Source: Pseudomonas sp. FP2309
Lineage (GTDB): Bacteria > Pseudomonadota > Gammaproteobacteria > Pseudomonadales > Pseudomonadaceae
Direction of reading: 5' to 3'
DNA length: 64,000 nt
Assembly (NCBI RefSeq): GCF_030687575.1
Contig: NZ_CP117439.1
Location: forward strand, 1,550,001-1,614,000
Positions 1-8,628 of this stretch are shown piece by piece. The first letter of the stretch is position 1. Every line of letters begins with the position of its first letter. Both the position numbers and the translations under genes were made by a program. The notes under the pieces are model-generated. The model was not told the origin of the DNA. It did not search any database and saw nothing but the letters and a program-made list of their open reading frames with translations.

Positions 1-1
1 G

Positions 2-652
2 CCTTCACGTGCACTTGATCCAAAAAAACTCAATCAATTCTACGAACTGGCTGTTGTCGGTAAATCCCGCGTGGCCGGTCGTAATGCAGTGATTGTGTCG
101 ATCACGCCGCGTGACCAATACCGCTACGGTTTTGAACTGCACCTGGATCGTGACACCGCACTGCCGCTCAAGTCGCTGTTGCTCAATGAGCAAGGGCAGT
201 TGTTGGAGCGCTTTCAATTCACTCGGTTGAATACCTCGACCGCACCCGAAGAGCGCGACTTGCAGCCCACTAGCGACTGCAACCCGATCTCCGTCGCTGA
301 TGCTCAGTCGCCGCAGAGCGAGTCTAGCGTGGCGTGGCACTTGGAGTGGTTGCCCCCGGGGTTTGACTTGACCAACAGCACGACCCATAAAGACATCCAT
401 ACCAAAGCCACAGTCGACAGCTTGATGTATGAAGACGGGCTGGCGCGTTTCTCGGTATTTCTAGAGCCGATCAGTGATGTGAGTGTGACCGAGACCCGCA
501 CGCAGCTGGGCCCAACGGTTGCTGTATCTCGTCGGTTGAATACGGTGGACGGGGCGATGATGGTCACGGTCGTCGGTGAAATTCCGATCGGTACCGCCGA
601 GCGCATTGCGCTCTCGGTGCGTGCTGAGAAAAACGCGACCACCAAGCCGTGA
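2..652 (+). CDS. mucB: MucB/RseB, C-terminal part (5' end outside window)
   Basis: The frame is open from the window edge, so the N-terminus is missing. The readable part begins PSRALDPKKLNQFYELAV and ends before a TGA at 650-652. MucB is the periplasmic partner of the anti-sigma factor MucA; it binds MucA, shields it from proteolysis and so holds down the envelope-stress sigma factor AlgU. The identification rests on the RseB-like C-terminal domain (segments resembling GRNAVIVSITPRDQYRYGFE and a DGLARFSVFLE strand) and on mucD following directly. A mucC gene normally lies between mucB and mucD in P. aeruginosa; there is none here. Confidence 0.9.
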   Translation, partial: PSRALDPKKLNQFYELAVVGKSRVAGRNAVIVSITPRDQYRYGFELHLDRDTALPLKSLLLNEQGQLLERFQFTRLNTSTAPEERDLQPTSDCNPISVADAQSPQSESSVAWHLEWLPPGFDLTNSTTHKDIHTKATVDSLMYEDGLARFSVFLEPISDVSVTETRTQLGPTVAVSRRLNTVDGAMMVTVVGEIPIGTAERIALSVRAEKNATTKP

Positions 653-887
653 GTCGTTAATCCTATGTTCATCCAGGTCTTTCAATGTGTGTCTACGCCG
701 GGTTGGCTGTGCGGAAACATGAAATGTCCGGATCAGCATTTTCACTTGCAAAATTCTTCCATGTTTTTTATAGGTCAGGGTCTGTTGGCCCTGGCCTTGT
801 TTCGTTCGCGGAACGAAGACGTCGGTCGTAGTCTCCGGCGCTTATTGAACCCTGTCGCTCAACCCTGCTCGTCGTAACGGGAGCTGT
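653..887 (+). other. mucB-mucD spacer, no convincing gene
   Basis: A 235-bp gap separates mucB from mucD. It holds one open frame of 70 codons (665-877), but the peptide is Cys/Phe-rich, matches nothing I recognise and has no good ribosome-binding site. The spacer probably carries the mucD leader, with a GGGAG ribosome-binding site six bases before the mucD ATG, and perhaps a mucD promoter. I saw no clear AlgU-type promoter. Confidence 0.5.
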
Positions 888-2321
888 ATGTCGATACCAC
901 GTTTGAAATCCTACTTGTCCATTGTCGCCACGGTACTGGTGCTGGGTCAGGCTTTACCTGCGCAAGCGGCCGAGCTGCCTGACTTTACCCAGTTGGTTGA
1001 GCAGGCCTCGCCGGCCGTGGTGAACATCAGTACCACGCAGAAACTGCCGGATCGCAAAGTGTCGAACCAGCAGATGCCCGACCTGGAGGGTCTGCCGCCG
1101 ATGTTGCGCGAGTTCTTCGAGCGCGGCATGCCGCAACCGCGCTCCCCGCGGGGCGGTGGTCAGCGTGAAGCGCAGTCCCTGGGCTCTGGCTTTATCATTT
1201 CGCCGGATGGCTACATCCTCACCAACAACCACGTAATTGCCGACGCCGACGAAATCCTGGTGCGCCTGGCTGACCGCAGTGAGCTCAAAGCCAAATTGGT
1301 GGGCACCGACCCGCGTTCCGACGTCGCGCTGTTGAAGATTGAAGGCAAGGACTTGCCGGTATTGAAGCTGGGCAAGTCCCAGGACCTGAAGGCCGGGCAA
1401 TGGGTCGTCGCCATTGGTTCGCCGTTCGGCTTTGACCACACCGTGACCCAGGGCATCGTCAGTGCCATCGGCCGCAGCCTGCCGAACGAAAACTACGTGC
1501 CTTTCATTCAGACCGACGTGCCGATCAACCCGGGTAACTCCGGTGGTCCGTTGTTCAACCTGGCGGGCGAAGTGGTCGGGATCAACTCGCAGATCTACAC
1601 GCGTTCCGGTGGCTTCATGGGGGTGTCGTTCGCAATCCCGATCGACGTTGCCATGGATGTTTCCAATCAGCTGAAAAGCGGTGGCAAGGTCAGCCGTGGC
1701 TGGTTGGGCGTAGTGATCCAGGAGGTGAACAAAGACCTCGCTGAGTCCTTCGGCCTCGACAAGCCGGCTGGTGCGCTGGTCGCACAGATCCAGGACGGCG
1801 GCCCTGCGGCTAAAGGCGGCCTGCAAGTCGGCGACGTGATCCTGAGCATGAATGGCCAACCTATCGTCATGTCGGCAGACTTGCCGCATCTGGTGGGCGC
1901 ACTCAAAGCCGGCAGCAAAGCCAAACTGGAAGTGATTCGTGACGGCAAGCGCCAGAACGTTGAGCTAACCGTCGGTGCGATTCCCGAGGAAGGCGCAACG
2001 CTGGATGCCCTGGGCAATGCTAAGCCAGGCGCCGAGCGTAGCAGCAACCGTCTGGGTATTGCTGTGGTCGAGCTGACTGAAGAGCAGAAGAAGACCTTCG
2101 ATCTCAAAAGCGGTGTCGTGATCAAGGAAGTCCAGGACGGCCCCGCCGCCTTGATCGGCCTGCAGCCAGGCGACGTGATCACCCACCTGAACAACCAGGC
2201 GATCGACACCACAAAGCAGTTCACAGACATCGCCAAGGCGCTGCCGAAGAACCGCTCGGTGTCAATGCGTGTGTTGCGTCAAGGCCGTGCCAGCTTCATC
2301 ACCTTCAAGCTGGCCGAGTAA
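888..2321 (+). CDS. mucD: MucD, periplasmic serine endoprotease Do/DegP family
   Basis: 477 aa, the usual length of DegP-type proteases. The first 27 or so residues form a Sec signal peptide ending ALPAQAA. The trypsin-like domain shows the catalytic triad His115 (NNHVIAD), Asp145 (RSDVALLK) and Ser218 (GNSGGPLF). Two PDZ domains follow, each with a GxxxGDVI-type signature (GGLQVGDVILSMNG and IGLQPGDVITHLNN). It degrades or refolds damaged envelope proteins and dampens AlgU activity. A GGGAG motif six bases upstream fixes the start. The gene ends in a strong terminator at 2331-2379, which closes the algU-muc operon. Confidence 0.97.
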   Translation: MSIPRLKSYLSIVATVLVLGQALPAQAAELPDFTQLVEQASPAVVNISTTQKLPDRKVSNQQMPDLEGLPPMLREFFERGMPQPRSPRGGGQREAQSLGSGFIISPDGYILTNNHVIADADEILVRLADRSELKAKLVGTDPRSDVALLKIEGKDLPVLKLGKSQDLKAGQWVVAIGSPFGFDHTVTQGIVSAIGRSLPNENYVPFIQTDVPINPGNSGGPLFNLAGEVVGINSQIYTRSGGFMGVSFAIPIDVAMDVSNQLKSGGKVSRGWLGVVIQEVNKDLAESFGLDKPAGALVAQIQDGGPAAKGGLQVGDVILSMNGQPIVMSADLPHLVGALKAGSKAKLEVIRDGKRQNVELTVGAIPEEGATLDALGNAKPGAERSSNRLGIAVVELTEEQKKTFDLKSGVVIKEVQDGPAALIGLQPGDVITHLNNQAIDTTKQFTDIAKALPKNRSVSMRVLRQGRASFITFKLAE

Positions 2322-2330
2322 TCTGCTAGC

Positions 2331-2379
2331 CCAATGAAAAGCCCCGCTTTCGGTTAACGAGAGCGGGGCTTTTCATTGG
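2331..2379. terminator. Bidirectional intrinsic terminator
   Basis: A perfect 18-bp inverted repeat, CCAATGAAAAGCCCCGCT, with a 13-base loop gives a GC-rich stem flanked by A- and T-runs on both sides. It lies between the convergent mucD and M48 protease genes and can end transcription from both. Confidence 0.92.
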
Positions 2380-2388
2380 GCGATGGGT

Positions 2389-3822
2389 TTAGCTCATCAT
2401 CCCTTTAACCAGGCGTTCCTGTTCGATCAACTCACGTTGACGCGCATCGATACGTGACGACAGCGGGAAGTTGTTGCCCGCGCGCCGCTTGGCGAAATCC
2501 AGTTGCTGGATGGCCTGCTGGAAGTCGCCCACCAGAGCAAAGTATTCGGCGCGCGCCTGATGCAGCCCGATGATGTTGCCGGATAAGCCGCGCGTCTCGG
2601 CAACCTGGTACCACACGTCCGGATCGTCCGGGCGAGACTTGAGCAAGCCGTCCAGCGCTTTTTCAGCATCGGCGGTACGGTTTTGCTTGAGCAGCAGGTC
2701 TACACGCATCTGATTCAGCGGATAGTTGCCGGGGTATTGGGTCAGCATCCGGTCGGTGCGTTGCTGGGCATCGGGCAAGCGGTTGTTATCGATATCGAGC
2801 TGAATCTGCGCCAGGTTGTAGGTGATGTCGTTGGGCGCCTTGGCCAGTAAAGGTTGCAGGTTGTCCCGTGCCTGCTTGAACTGTGAGGCTTTGATCTGGG
2901 CGATGGCCAAGCCATAACGCGCGACATCGTTCTTCGGGTTTTCGTCGAGTTGCGCCTGGAAGCGCTTGGCGGCGAGCCCTGATGTGTCCTCGTATTGCAG
3001 TTGCACCCGTGCGCGGATCAGTTGATAGCGCAGGCTGTCTTCTTTGCCGCCTGGCTTGGCTTGTTCGGCGCGGTTGCGGGTGTCGGCAATCCGAGATTCG
3101 GTGACCGGGTGTGTCAGCAAAAACTCCGGCGGCTTGGCGTCGAAGCGGTACTGGCGCCCCAGGCGTTCGAACATGGCGGGCATGGAGCGCGGGTCGTAGC
3201 CGGCTTTTTCCAGGTTGAGGATGCCGATGCGGTCAGCCTCTTGCTCATTCTGTCGGGAGAACCGTCGTTGCTCCTGAATGGCCGCGGCTTGGGTGCCGGC
3301 AATCGCCGCGATCCCCGCATCGCCGGCGCCGGCCGCTGCCGCAATGATGCCACCGAGCAGGGCGGCCATCATCGGCAGTTGCATGCGCTGCTGCGCTTCA
3401 ACGCCTCGGGCGAAGTGACGCTGGGACAAGTGCGCCAATTCGTGGGCCATCACCGAGGCATATTCACCTTCGGTCTGGGCGTTGAGAAACAAGCCGCCGT
3501 TCACGCCAACGATGCCGCCTGGCGCGGCAAAGGCGTTGAGCTGCGGGCTGTTGATCAGGATGAACTCCAGGCGTCGGTCATTGACCTGGCTGGTCTCGAC
3601 CAGTTTGTACACGCTGGTTTCGACGTAGTCCTTGAGCTGCGGGTCGTTCAATTGCGAAACCTGCCCGCGCAGATAGGCCAGCCACGCACGACCCAGTTGA
3701 TATTCCTGTTGTGGCGAGACAATGGCAGAACTGGCGTCGCCAAGCGACGGCAGGTCGTCAGCGAAGCCTGGGGAGGCCAGCAGGCAAGCCAGCGTCAGCA
3801 GGGTGGGGCGCAAAAAAGTCAT
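2389..3822 (-). CDS. BepA/YfgC-type periplasmic M48 metalloprotease with TPR domain
   Basis: The product is 477 aa. The ATG at 3822 is preferred over an in-frame TTG two codons upstream because an AAAGG motif lies eight bases before it. A signal peptide (MTFLRPTLLTLACLLASPGFA) directs export. The zinc-protease motif HELAH is at about residues 127-131, with a downstream glutamate ligand in EQEADRIG. The C-terminal half has TPR-like helices (repeated A..L..LL...P.D). BepA-family proteins act in the periplasm as chaperone and protease for outer-membrane assembly, including LptD. It is convergent with mucD, another envelope quality-control protease. Confidence 0.93.
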   Translation of the reverse strand: MTFLRPTLLTLACLLASPGFADDLPSLGDASSAIVSPQQEYQLGRAWLAYLRGQVSQLNDPQLKDYVETSVYKLVETSQVNDRRLEFILINSPQLNAFAAPGGIVGVNGGLFLNAQTEGEYASVMAHELAHLSQRHFARGVEAQQRMQLPMMAALLGGIIAAAAGAGDAGIAAIAGTQAAAIQEQRRFSRQNEQEADRIGILNLEKAGYDPRSMPAMFERLGRQYRFDAKPPEFLLTHPVTESRIADTRNRAEQAKPGGKEDSLRYQLIRARVQLQYEDTSGLAAKRFQAQLDENPKNDVARYGLAIAQIKASQFKQARDNLQPLLAKAPNDITYNLAQIQLDIDNNRLPDAQQRTDRMLTQYPGNYPLNQMRVDLLLKQNRTADAEKALDGLLKSRPDDPDVWYQVAETRGLSGNIIGLHQARAEYFALVGDFQQAIQQLDFAKRRAGNNFPLSSRIDARQRELIEQERLVKGMMS

Positions 3823-3917
3823 GCACAAAGCCTTTCGACAAAGACCTTACTGTAGCCGGACACTGAGCGTCGGACCAGATATTCTACGCACCCATAACCG
3901 ATGCCCGGAGTAAAACC

Positions 3918-4157
3918 ATGACTGACGCTGTAGCCTTTGATGCCGAACTCGATGCCAGCGGCCTCAATTGTCCTTTGCCGTTGCTCAAGGCCAAGCTGGA
4001 GCTCAATCGACTGGCCAGTGGCGCAGTGCTTAAGGTGATCGCCACGGACGCAGGTTCCCAGCGAGATTTCCGCACATTCGCCAAGTTGGCCGGCCACACC
4101 CTGCTGCACGAAGAAGACGCCGCCGGTGTGTACCGTTATTGGTTGCGCAAGGCCTGA
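3918..4157 (+). CDS. TusA/SirA-family sulfur carrier-like protein
   Basis: 79 aa, the full length for the family. The signature CPLPLLKAK near residues 17-25 carries the active-site cysteine of the CPxP motif. GGAG lies eight bases before the ATG. TusA proteins pass persulfide sulfur for tRNA 2-thiouridine or molybdenum-cofactor synthesis. Pseudomonas genomes encode several TusA paralogues, so the exact acceptor of this copy is not known. The perM-like gene follows after 30 bp. Confidence 0.85.
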   Translation: MTDAVAFDAELDASGLNCPLPLLKAKLELNRLASGAVLKVIATDAGSQRDFRTFAKLAGHTLLHEEDAAGVYRYWLRKA

Positions 4158-4187
4158 ATGGTTTGTCCCTATGTCCGAGGTTGATTG

Positions 4188-5258
4188 ATGTTCAAAGTGT
4201 TACGAGACTGGATCCAGCGCTACTTCTCCGATGAAGAAGCCGTTGTGCTGGCCGTCCTGCTGTTCTTGGCGTTTACGGCCGTGCTCACCTTGGGCGGTAT
4301 GCTCGCGCCGGTCCTGGCGGGGATGGTATTGGCGTATTTGATGCAGGGCCTGGTCACCACCTTGGAGCGCTTGCGCTTGCCGGGTGGCGCGGCGGTGGGG
4401 CTGGTGTTTGCCTTGTTCATGGGGCTGTTGGTGGTGTTTATCGTGGTGGTGTTGCCGCTGCTGTGGCACCAATTCATCACCCTGTTCAACGAGTTGCCGG
4501 GCATGCTTGCCAAGTGGCAGTCGCTGTTGCTGCTGTTGCCGGAGCGCTACCCGCACTTGGTATCGGATGAGCAGGTGCTGCAGGCCATTGAAGTGGCGCG
4601 CGGTGAAATCGGAAAGTTCGGGCAATGGGCACTGACCTTTTCCCTGTCCAGTTTGCCATTGCTGGTCAACATCATGATCTACCTGGTGCTGGTGCCGATC
4701 CTGGTGTTTTTCTTCCTTAAGGATCGCGCGATGATCGGCCGCTGGGTAAGTGGCTACTTGCCGCGTGAACGGGCATTGATTGCCCGGGTGGCGGAGGAAA
4801 TGAACCGGCAGATCGCCAACTACATCCGTGGCAAGGTCATTGAGATCATTATCTGCGGCGGTGTGACGTACATCGCCTTTATCGCCCTGGACCTGAATTA
4901 CGCCGCCCTGCTGGCGTTGCTGGTCGGCATTTCGGTGGTGGTGCCGTATGTGGGCGCGGTGGTTGTGACGGTGCCGGTGGCGTTGATCGCGTTGTTCCAG
5001 TGGGGCTGGAGCGATCAGTTTATTTACCTGATGGCGGTGTACGGCATTATCCAGACCCTGGATGGCAACGTGCTGGTTCCGCTGCTGTTCTCCGAGGCGG
5101 TCAATCTGCACCCGGTGGCGATCATCTGTGCAGTGTTGTTGTTTGGCGGGTTGTGGGGATTCTGGGGGGTGTTCTTTGCAATTCCCCTGGCAACGCTGTT
5201 CAAGGCAGTGTTGGACGCTTGGCCGCGGCGAGAGCCGGTGGTGGCGCCTTTGCTCTGA
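4188..5258 (+). CDS. PerM/AI-2E transporter family inner-membrane protein
   Basis: 356 aa from the ATG at 4188. Roughly eight hydrophobic segments are visible in the AI-2E/PerM arrangement: two N-terminal helices, a helix before a soluble loop (about residues 100-150), then a C-terminal block including LLALLVGISVVVPYVGAVVV. The family signature DGNVLVPLLFSEAVNLHPVAII is present. Most members act as permeases or ion antiporters of unproven substrate; the AI-2 export role is shown for only a few. It is likely co-transcribed with the tusA-like gene upstream. Confidence 0.85.
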   Translation: MFKVLRDWIQRYFSDEEAVVLAVLLFLAFTAVLTLGGMLAPVLAGMVLAYLMQGLVTTLERLRLPGGAAVGLVFALFMGLLVVFIVVVLPLLWHQFITLFNELPGMLAKWQSLLLLLPERYPHLVSDEQVLQAIEVARGEIGKFGQWALTFSLSSLPLLVNIMIYLVLVPILVFFFLKDRAMIGRWVSGYLPRERALIARVAEEMNRQIANYIRGKVIEIIICGGVTYIAFIALDLNYAALLALLVGISVVVPYVGAVVVTVPVALIALFQWGWSDQFIYLMAVYGIIQTLDGNVLVPLLFSEAVNLHPVAIICAVLLFGGLWGFWGVFFAIPLATLFKAVLDAWPRREPVVAPLL

Positions 5259-5295
5259 ATGGGAGCGAGGGAGCCTGGCTCCCCCGCTGACCCGA

Positions 5296-5769
5296 TCAGG
5301 CCTCGTTCAAGGCCTGCGCGGCGGCCAATACAGCGTCAACATGGCCAGGCACTTTCACGCCGCGCCACTCCTGACGCAGCACGCCATTTTTGTCGATCAG
5401 GAAGGTGCTGCGATCAACACCCAGATATTCCTTGCCGTACAGCTTCTTCAGCTTGATCACATCAAACAACTGACAGACGGCCTCATCCTTGTCGCTGATC
5501 AGCTCGAAGGGGAATGCCTGTTTGGCCTTGAAGTTCTCGTGGGACTTCACGCTGTCGCGCGATACACCAAACACTTCGGTATTGGCCGCCTGGAACGCTG
5601 CATAGTGATCGCGAAAGCCCTGGCCTTCAGTGGTGCAGCCCGGGGTGCTGTCCTTCGGATAGAAGTAGATCACGACCTGCTTGCCCTTGAGTGCGGCAAG
5701 GCTGAAGGTCTGGCCGCTGGTGGCCTGGGCCCCGAAATCGGCGACCGGTGTATCGATGACTACCGCCAT
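5296..5769 (-). CDS. bcp: BCP/PrxQ-type thiol peroxiredoxin
   Basis: 157 aa, typical for bacterioferritin comigratory protein. The peroxidatic motif PKDSTPGCTTEGQGFRD carries the P-x3-T-x2-C signature, with Cys at about position 46. The resolving cysteine usual five residues later is replaced by Gly, so this looks like a 1-Cys or distant-resolving-Cys form; another Cys is in EAVCQLFD. It reduces peroxides in the cytosol using thioredoxin. The gene is 10 bp downstream of gcvR on the same strand, the common Pseudomonas order. Confidence 0.93.
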   Translation of the reverse strand: MAVVIDTPVADFGAQATSGQTFSLAALKGKQVVIYFYPKDSTPGCTTEGQGFRDHYAAFQAANTEVFGVSRDSVKSHENFKAKQAFPFELISDKDEAVCQLFDVIKLKKLYGKEYLGVDRSTFLIDKNGVLRQEWRGVKVPGHVDAVLAAAQALNEA

Positions 5770-5779
5770 GAAAGCTTCC

Positions 5780-6340
5780 TTACATTGGGTTCTGTGGGCG
5801 CCATGGCTCGATCAGTGCGTCGAGGTTCAGGGCATCGGCGAAATCCAGGAATTGGTCGCGCAACCAGCTGATCTGCACACCGGCCGGCAAAGTCACGGTA
5901 AACGTGGCGTTGAGCATAGTGCCGCCGGTTTGCGGGGCCTGGTAGGTGTCGCAGGTCAGGTTTTCCAGCTCGACGTTATGGTCGATAAAGAACTGGCACA
6001 GCTCGTTAACGATATCCGAGCGGTAGGCAGAGCTGACGTAGGCCACGTAAGGCAGGGCCTGCGGGCGATTCTCCAGTGCGGCGCTGCGCACCACGTTGAC
6101 GGTGAAGTCGTGCTTCTTGGCCAGGCCCGGCAGGCCGGTCTCCAGGCGCGCCAGGGCATCCCAGGTGCCGGAGATCTGCAACACCAGCGCGCTGCACTCG
6201 CCGTGGCGGGTCAGGCGGGAAGTCACGACGGCGCAGCGGTTTTCATGGCTGGCGCGGCACAGGACGTTGGTCAGCTCCATGGGGTTGGCGCCGAGGGCAC
6301 TGATAACAAGGAATTGTTCGCGAACTGTGGGGGTGGACAT
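5780..6340 (-). CDS. gcvR: Glycine cleavage system transcriptional repressor-like, double ACT domain
   Basis: 186 aa with two ACT domains: VREQFLVISALGANPMELTN near the N-terminus, and NVVRSAALENRPQALPYVAYVSS leading into the second. GcvR-type proteins have no DNA-binding domain; they sense glycine and antagonise the GcvA activator. The adjacent bcp gene and the divergent dapA match the usual Pseudomonas layout. Whether this copy controls gcv genes cannot be read here. Confidence 0.85.
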   Translation of the reverse strand: MSTPTVREQFLVISALGANPMELTNVLCRASHENRCAVVTSRLTRHGECSALVLQISGTWDALARLETGLPGLAKKHDFTVNVVRSAALENRPQALPYVAYVSSAYRSDIVNELCQFFIDHNVELENLTCDTYQAPQTGGTMLNATFTVTLPAGVQISWLRDQFLDFADALNLDALIEPWRPQNPM

Positions 6341-6612
6341 GCAGCCTTCCTAAACGATGAGCGGTCGATACTGTGAGGGCCGTATCGATCAAAGGATCAA
6401 GGGTAGCGAAAAGCGTCGCCAAGGGATAGGAGGTGGCGTTTTCATTGCGTGATCGGCTGGATTTCACCGTGCTGAAACCAGCACTTGTGCCCAATGATGG
6501 CATTGCTCATCGTTTAGTTGCGCCAGAACGCATCCTCACGTGGTACTTCGCTTGTGCAAGCATCTTGGCGCCAGTACCATTACGGCTCTCTTTTTCCGGC
6601 AGGAGCGGTTGC

Positions 6613-7491
6613 ATGATTGCGGGCAGTATGGTGGCACTGGTCACACCCATGGATGCACAAGGTCATCTCGACTGGGACAGCCTGGGCAAACTGGTGGACT
6701 TCCACCTGCAAGAAGGCACCAACGCCATCGTTGCGGTCGGCACCACAGGTGAATCGGCCACTCTCGATGTGGAAGAACACATCAAGGTGATCGAGTTCGT
6801 GGTCAAGCGCGTTGCCGGCCGTATTCCCGTGATCGCCGGTACGGGCGCCAACTCGACGCGTGAAGCGATCGAGCTGACCAAAAACGCCAAGAAGGCCGGG
6901 GCCGACGCCTGCCTGCTGGTAACACCGTACTACAACAAGCCGACCCAGGAAGGCCTGTACCAGCATTTCAAGGCCATCGCCGAAGCCGTCGACATCCCGC
7001 AGATTCTCTATAACGTGCCCGGCCGTACCGCGTGCGATATGCAGGCCGCGACCGTAATTCGCCTGTCCACCGTGCCGAACATCATCGGCATTAAAGAGGC
7101 CACCGGCGACCTGCAGCGTGCCAAGGACATCCTGGCTGGCGTAAACAGCGATTTCCTGCTGTATTCCGGTGATGACGCCACCGCTGTCGAGCTGATCCTG
7201 CTGGGCGGCAAGGGCAATATCTCCGTGACCGCCAACGTGGCCCCGCGTGCCATGAGCGACATGTGCGCCGCCGCGCTCAAGGGTGAGGTCGCTACTGCCC
7301 GAGCGATTCACGAGAAACTGACGCCGCTCAACAAGACTTTGTTTATTGAATCCAACCCTATCCCCGTGAAATGGGCGCTGACTGAAATGGGCCTGATGCC
7401 GGACGGTATCCGTCTGCCGCTCACCCGTCTCAGCGAAGCCTGTCACGAACCGCTGCGACAGGCCCTGCGCCAGTCCGGCGTCCTGGTTTAA
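6613..7491 (+). CDS. dapA: 4-hydroxy-tetrahydrodipicolinate synthase
   Basis: 292 aa from the ATG at 6613. AGGAG seven bases upstream supports this start; an open frame running 180 bases further upstream is not part of the gene. DapA condenses pyruvate with aspartate semialdehyde, the first committed step to diaminopimelate and lysine. Visible signatures are GTTGESATL (phosphate/pyruvate loop), YYNKPTQEGLYQHF, YNVPGRT (catalytic Tyr) and GIKEATGDL with the Schiff-base Lys. It heads the operon-like string dapA-bamC-MBL-purC. Confidence 0.97.
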   Translation: MIAGSMVALVTPMDAQGHLDWDSLGKLVDFHLQEGTNAIVAVGTTGESATLDVEEHIKVIEFVVKRVAGRIPVIAGTGANSTREAIELTKNAKKAGADACLLVTPYYNKPTQEGLYQHFKAIAEAVDIPQILYNVPGRTACDMQAATVIRLSTVPNIIGIKEATGDLQRAKDILAGVNSDFLLYSGDDATAVELILLGGKGNISVTANVAPRAMSDMCAAALKGEVATARAIHEKLTPLNKTLFIESNPIPVKWALTEMGLMPDGIRLPLTRLSEACHEPLRQALRQSGVLV

Positions 7492-7508
7492 TTGAGGAAG
7501 CACTACGC

Positions 7509-8624
7509 ATGAAGCGATTGGCCGGACTTTCCGCACTTGCCTTGATTATCTCCAGCACCAGTGGCTGCGGTTGGGTCTGGGGCCCGGAAGGCTACTTCCG
7601 TGACCGCGGCAGCGATTACCTGGAAGCACAACCCACCAAACCGATGCAACTGCCGCCGAACGTCAACGTCGCCAAGCGTCTTGACCCGTTGCTGCCGATT
7701 CCGCGCAACGTCGCCGACGACACCGCCAAAGGTGAGTACGTCGTGCCACGTCCACAGCCGATCTCGGCCGTGGCCGATGCCAGCGACTACAGCCTGCAGA
7801 AGAGCGGTGACTCGCGCTGGATCGTGGCTCAGCGCCCGCCTGCAGAAGTCTGGCCGGTGGCTGTGCAGTTCTTCCAGGACAACGGTTTTCGCATCGACGA
7901 GCAGCGTCCGCAGACCGGCGAGTTCACCACCGCATGGCAGCAGGGCAGCGAACTCTCCGCCACCATGGCCAAGCGCCTGCAGGCTGGCGGTGTAGCTGCC
8001 GACAGCGAAGCCCGTGTACGGGTGCGCATCGAGCCAGGCGTGCAGCGCAATACCAGTGAAGTCTACGTGGTGAGCGCCGAGCGTCCTGCCGGCAGCACCG
8101 CCAACGTCGATTTCACCAACCGCTCGGTCAACACCGGCGTTGACTCGGCACTCGTCGACGAAATGCTGGCCAGCATGAGCCGTATCTCCGAGAAAGGTGG
8201 TTCCGTCTCCCTGCTCGCCGCACGTGATTACGACACCCCAAGCCGTGTCAGCCTCACCGAGGACGGCAGTGGCAACGTGGTGCTGAACCTGGGTGAAGAC
8301 CTGGACCGTGCCTGGGCCAGCGTCGGCCGCGCGTTGGAGCAGGGGCCTTGGCGCGTTGAAGATATCAACCGCAGCCTGGGCCTGTACTACATCAACGTGG
8401 CTGAAAAGGCCGAGCGCAAAGACGACGAGCCAGGTTTCTTCGGCAAATTGTTCGGCAGCAAGCCGACCAAGGAAGAAATCGAGACCCGCGCCGAGCGTTA
8501 TCAGGTTCGTTTGAGCAAGGTGGGCGAGACCGTACAAGTCACCGTCGAGAAAAACATCAATACCGTTGCGCCGGCTGAAACAGCGCGCAAAGTATTGGGC
8601 GTGATTCAGGACAACCTGGGCTGA
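7509..8624 (+). CDS. bamC: BamC outer-membrane assembly lipoprotein
   Basis: 371 aa. The lipoprotein signal MKRLAGLSALALIISSTSGC has its lipidated Cys at position 20. An unstructured segment (GWVWGPEGYFRDRGSDYLEA...) follows, as in the BamD-binding N-terminus of BamC, then two helix-grip domains. It is an accessory part of the BAM complex that inserts beta-barrel proteins. It starts 17 bp after dapA, the standard gammaproteobacterial dapA-bamC pair. Confidence 0.93.
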   Translation: MKRLAGLSALALIISSTSGCGWVWGPEGYFRDRGSDYLEAQPTKPMQLPPNVNVAKRLDPLLPIPRNVADDTAKGEYVVPRPQPISAVADASDYSLQKSGDSRWIVAQRPPAEVWPVAVQFFQDNGFRIDEQRPQTGEFTTAWQQGSELSATMAKRLQAGGVAADSEARVRVRIEPGVQRNTSEVYVVSAERPAGSTANVDFTNRSVNTGVDSALVDEMLASMSRISEKGGSVSLLAARDYDTPSRVSLTEDGSGNVVLNLGEDLDRAWASVGRALEQGPWRVEDINRSLGLYYINVAEKAERKDDEPGFFGKLFGSKPTKEEIETRAERYQVRLSKVGETVQVTVEKNINTVAPAETARKVLGVIQDNLG

Positions 8625-8628
8625 TCCG

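Noticed and set aside
665-877. 70-codon frame between mucB and mucD as a mucC remnant.
   Set aside because: No similarity to MucC that I can see and no ribosome-binding site.
4200-5111. 303-codon minus-strand frame across the PerM-like gene.
   Set aside because: His/Gln-rich antisense shadow of a GC-rich membrane-protein gene.
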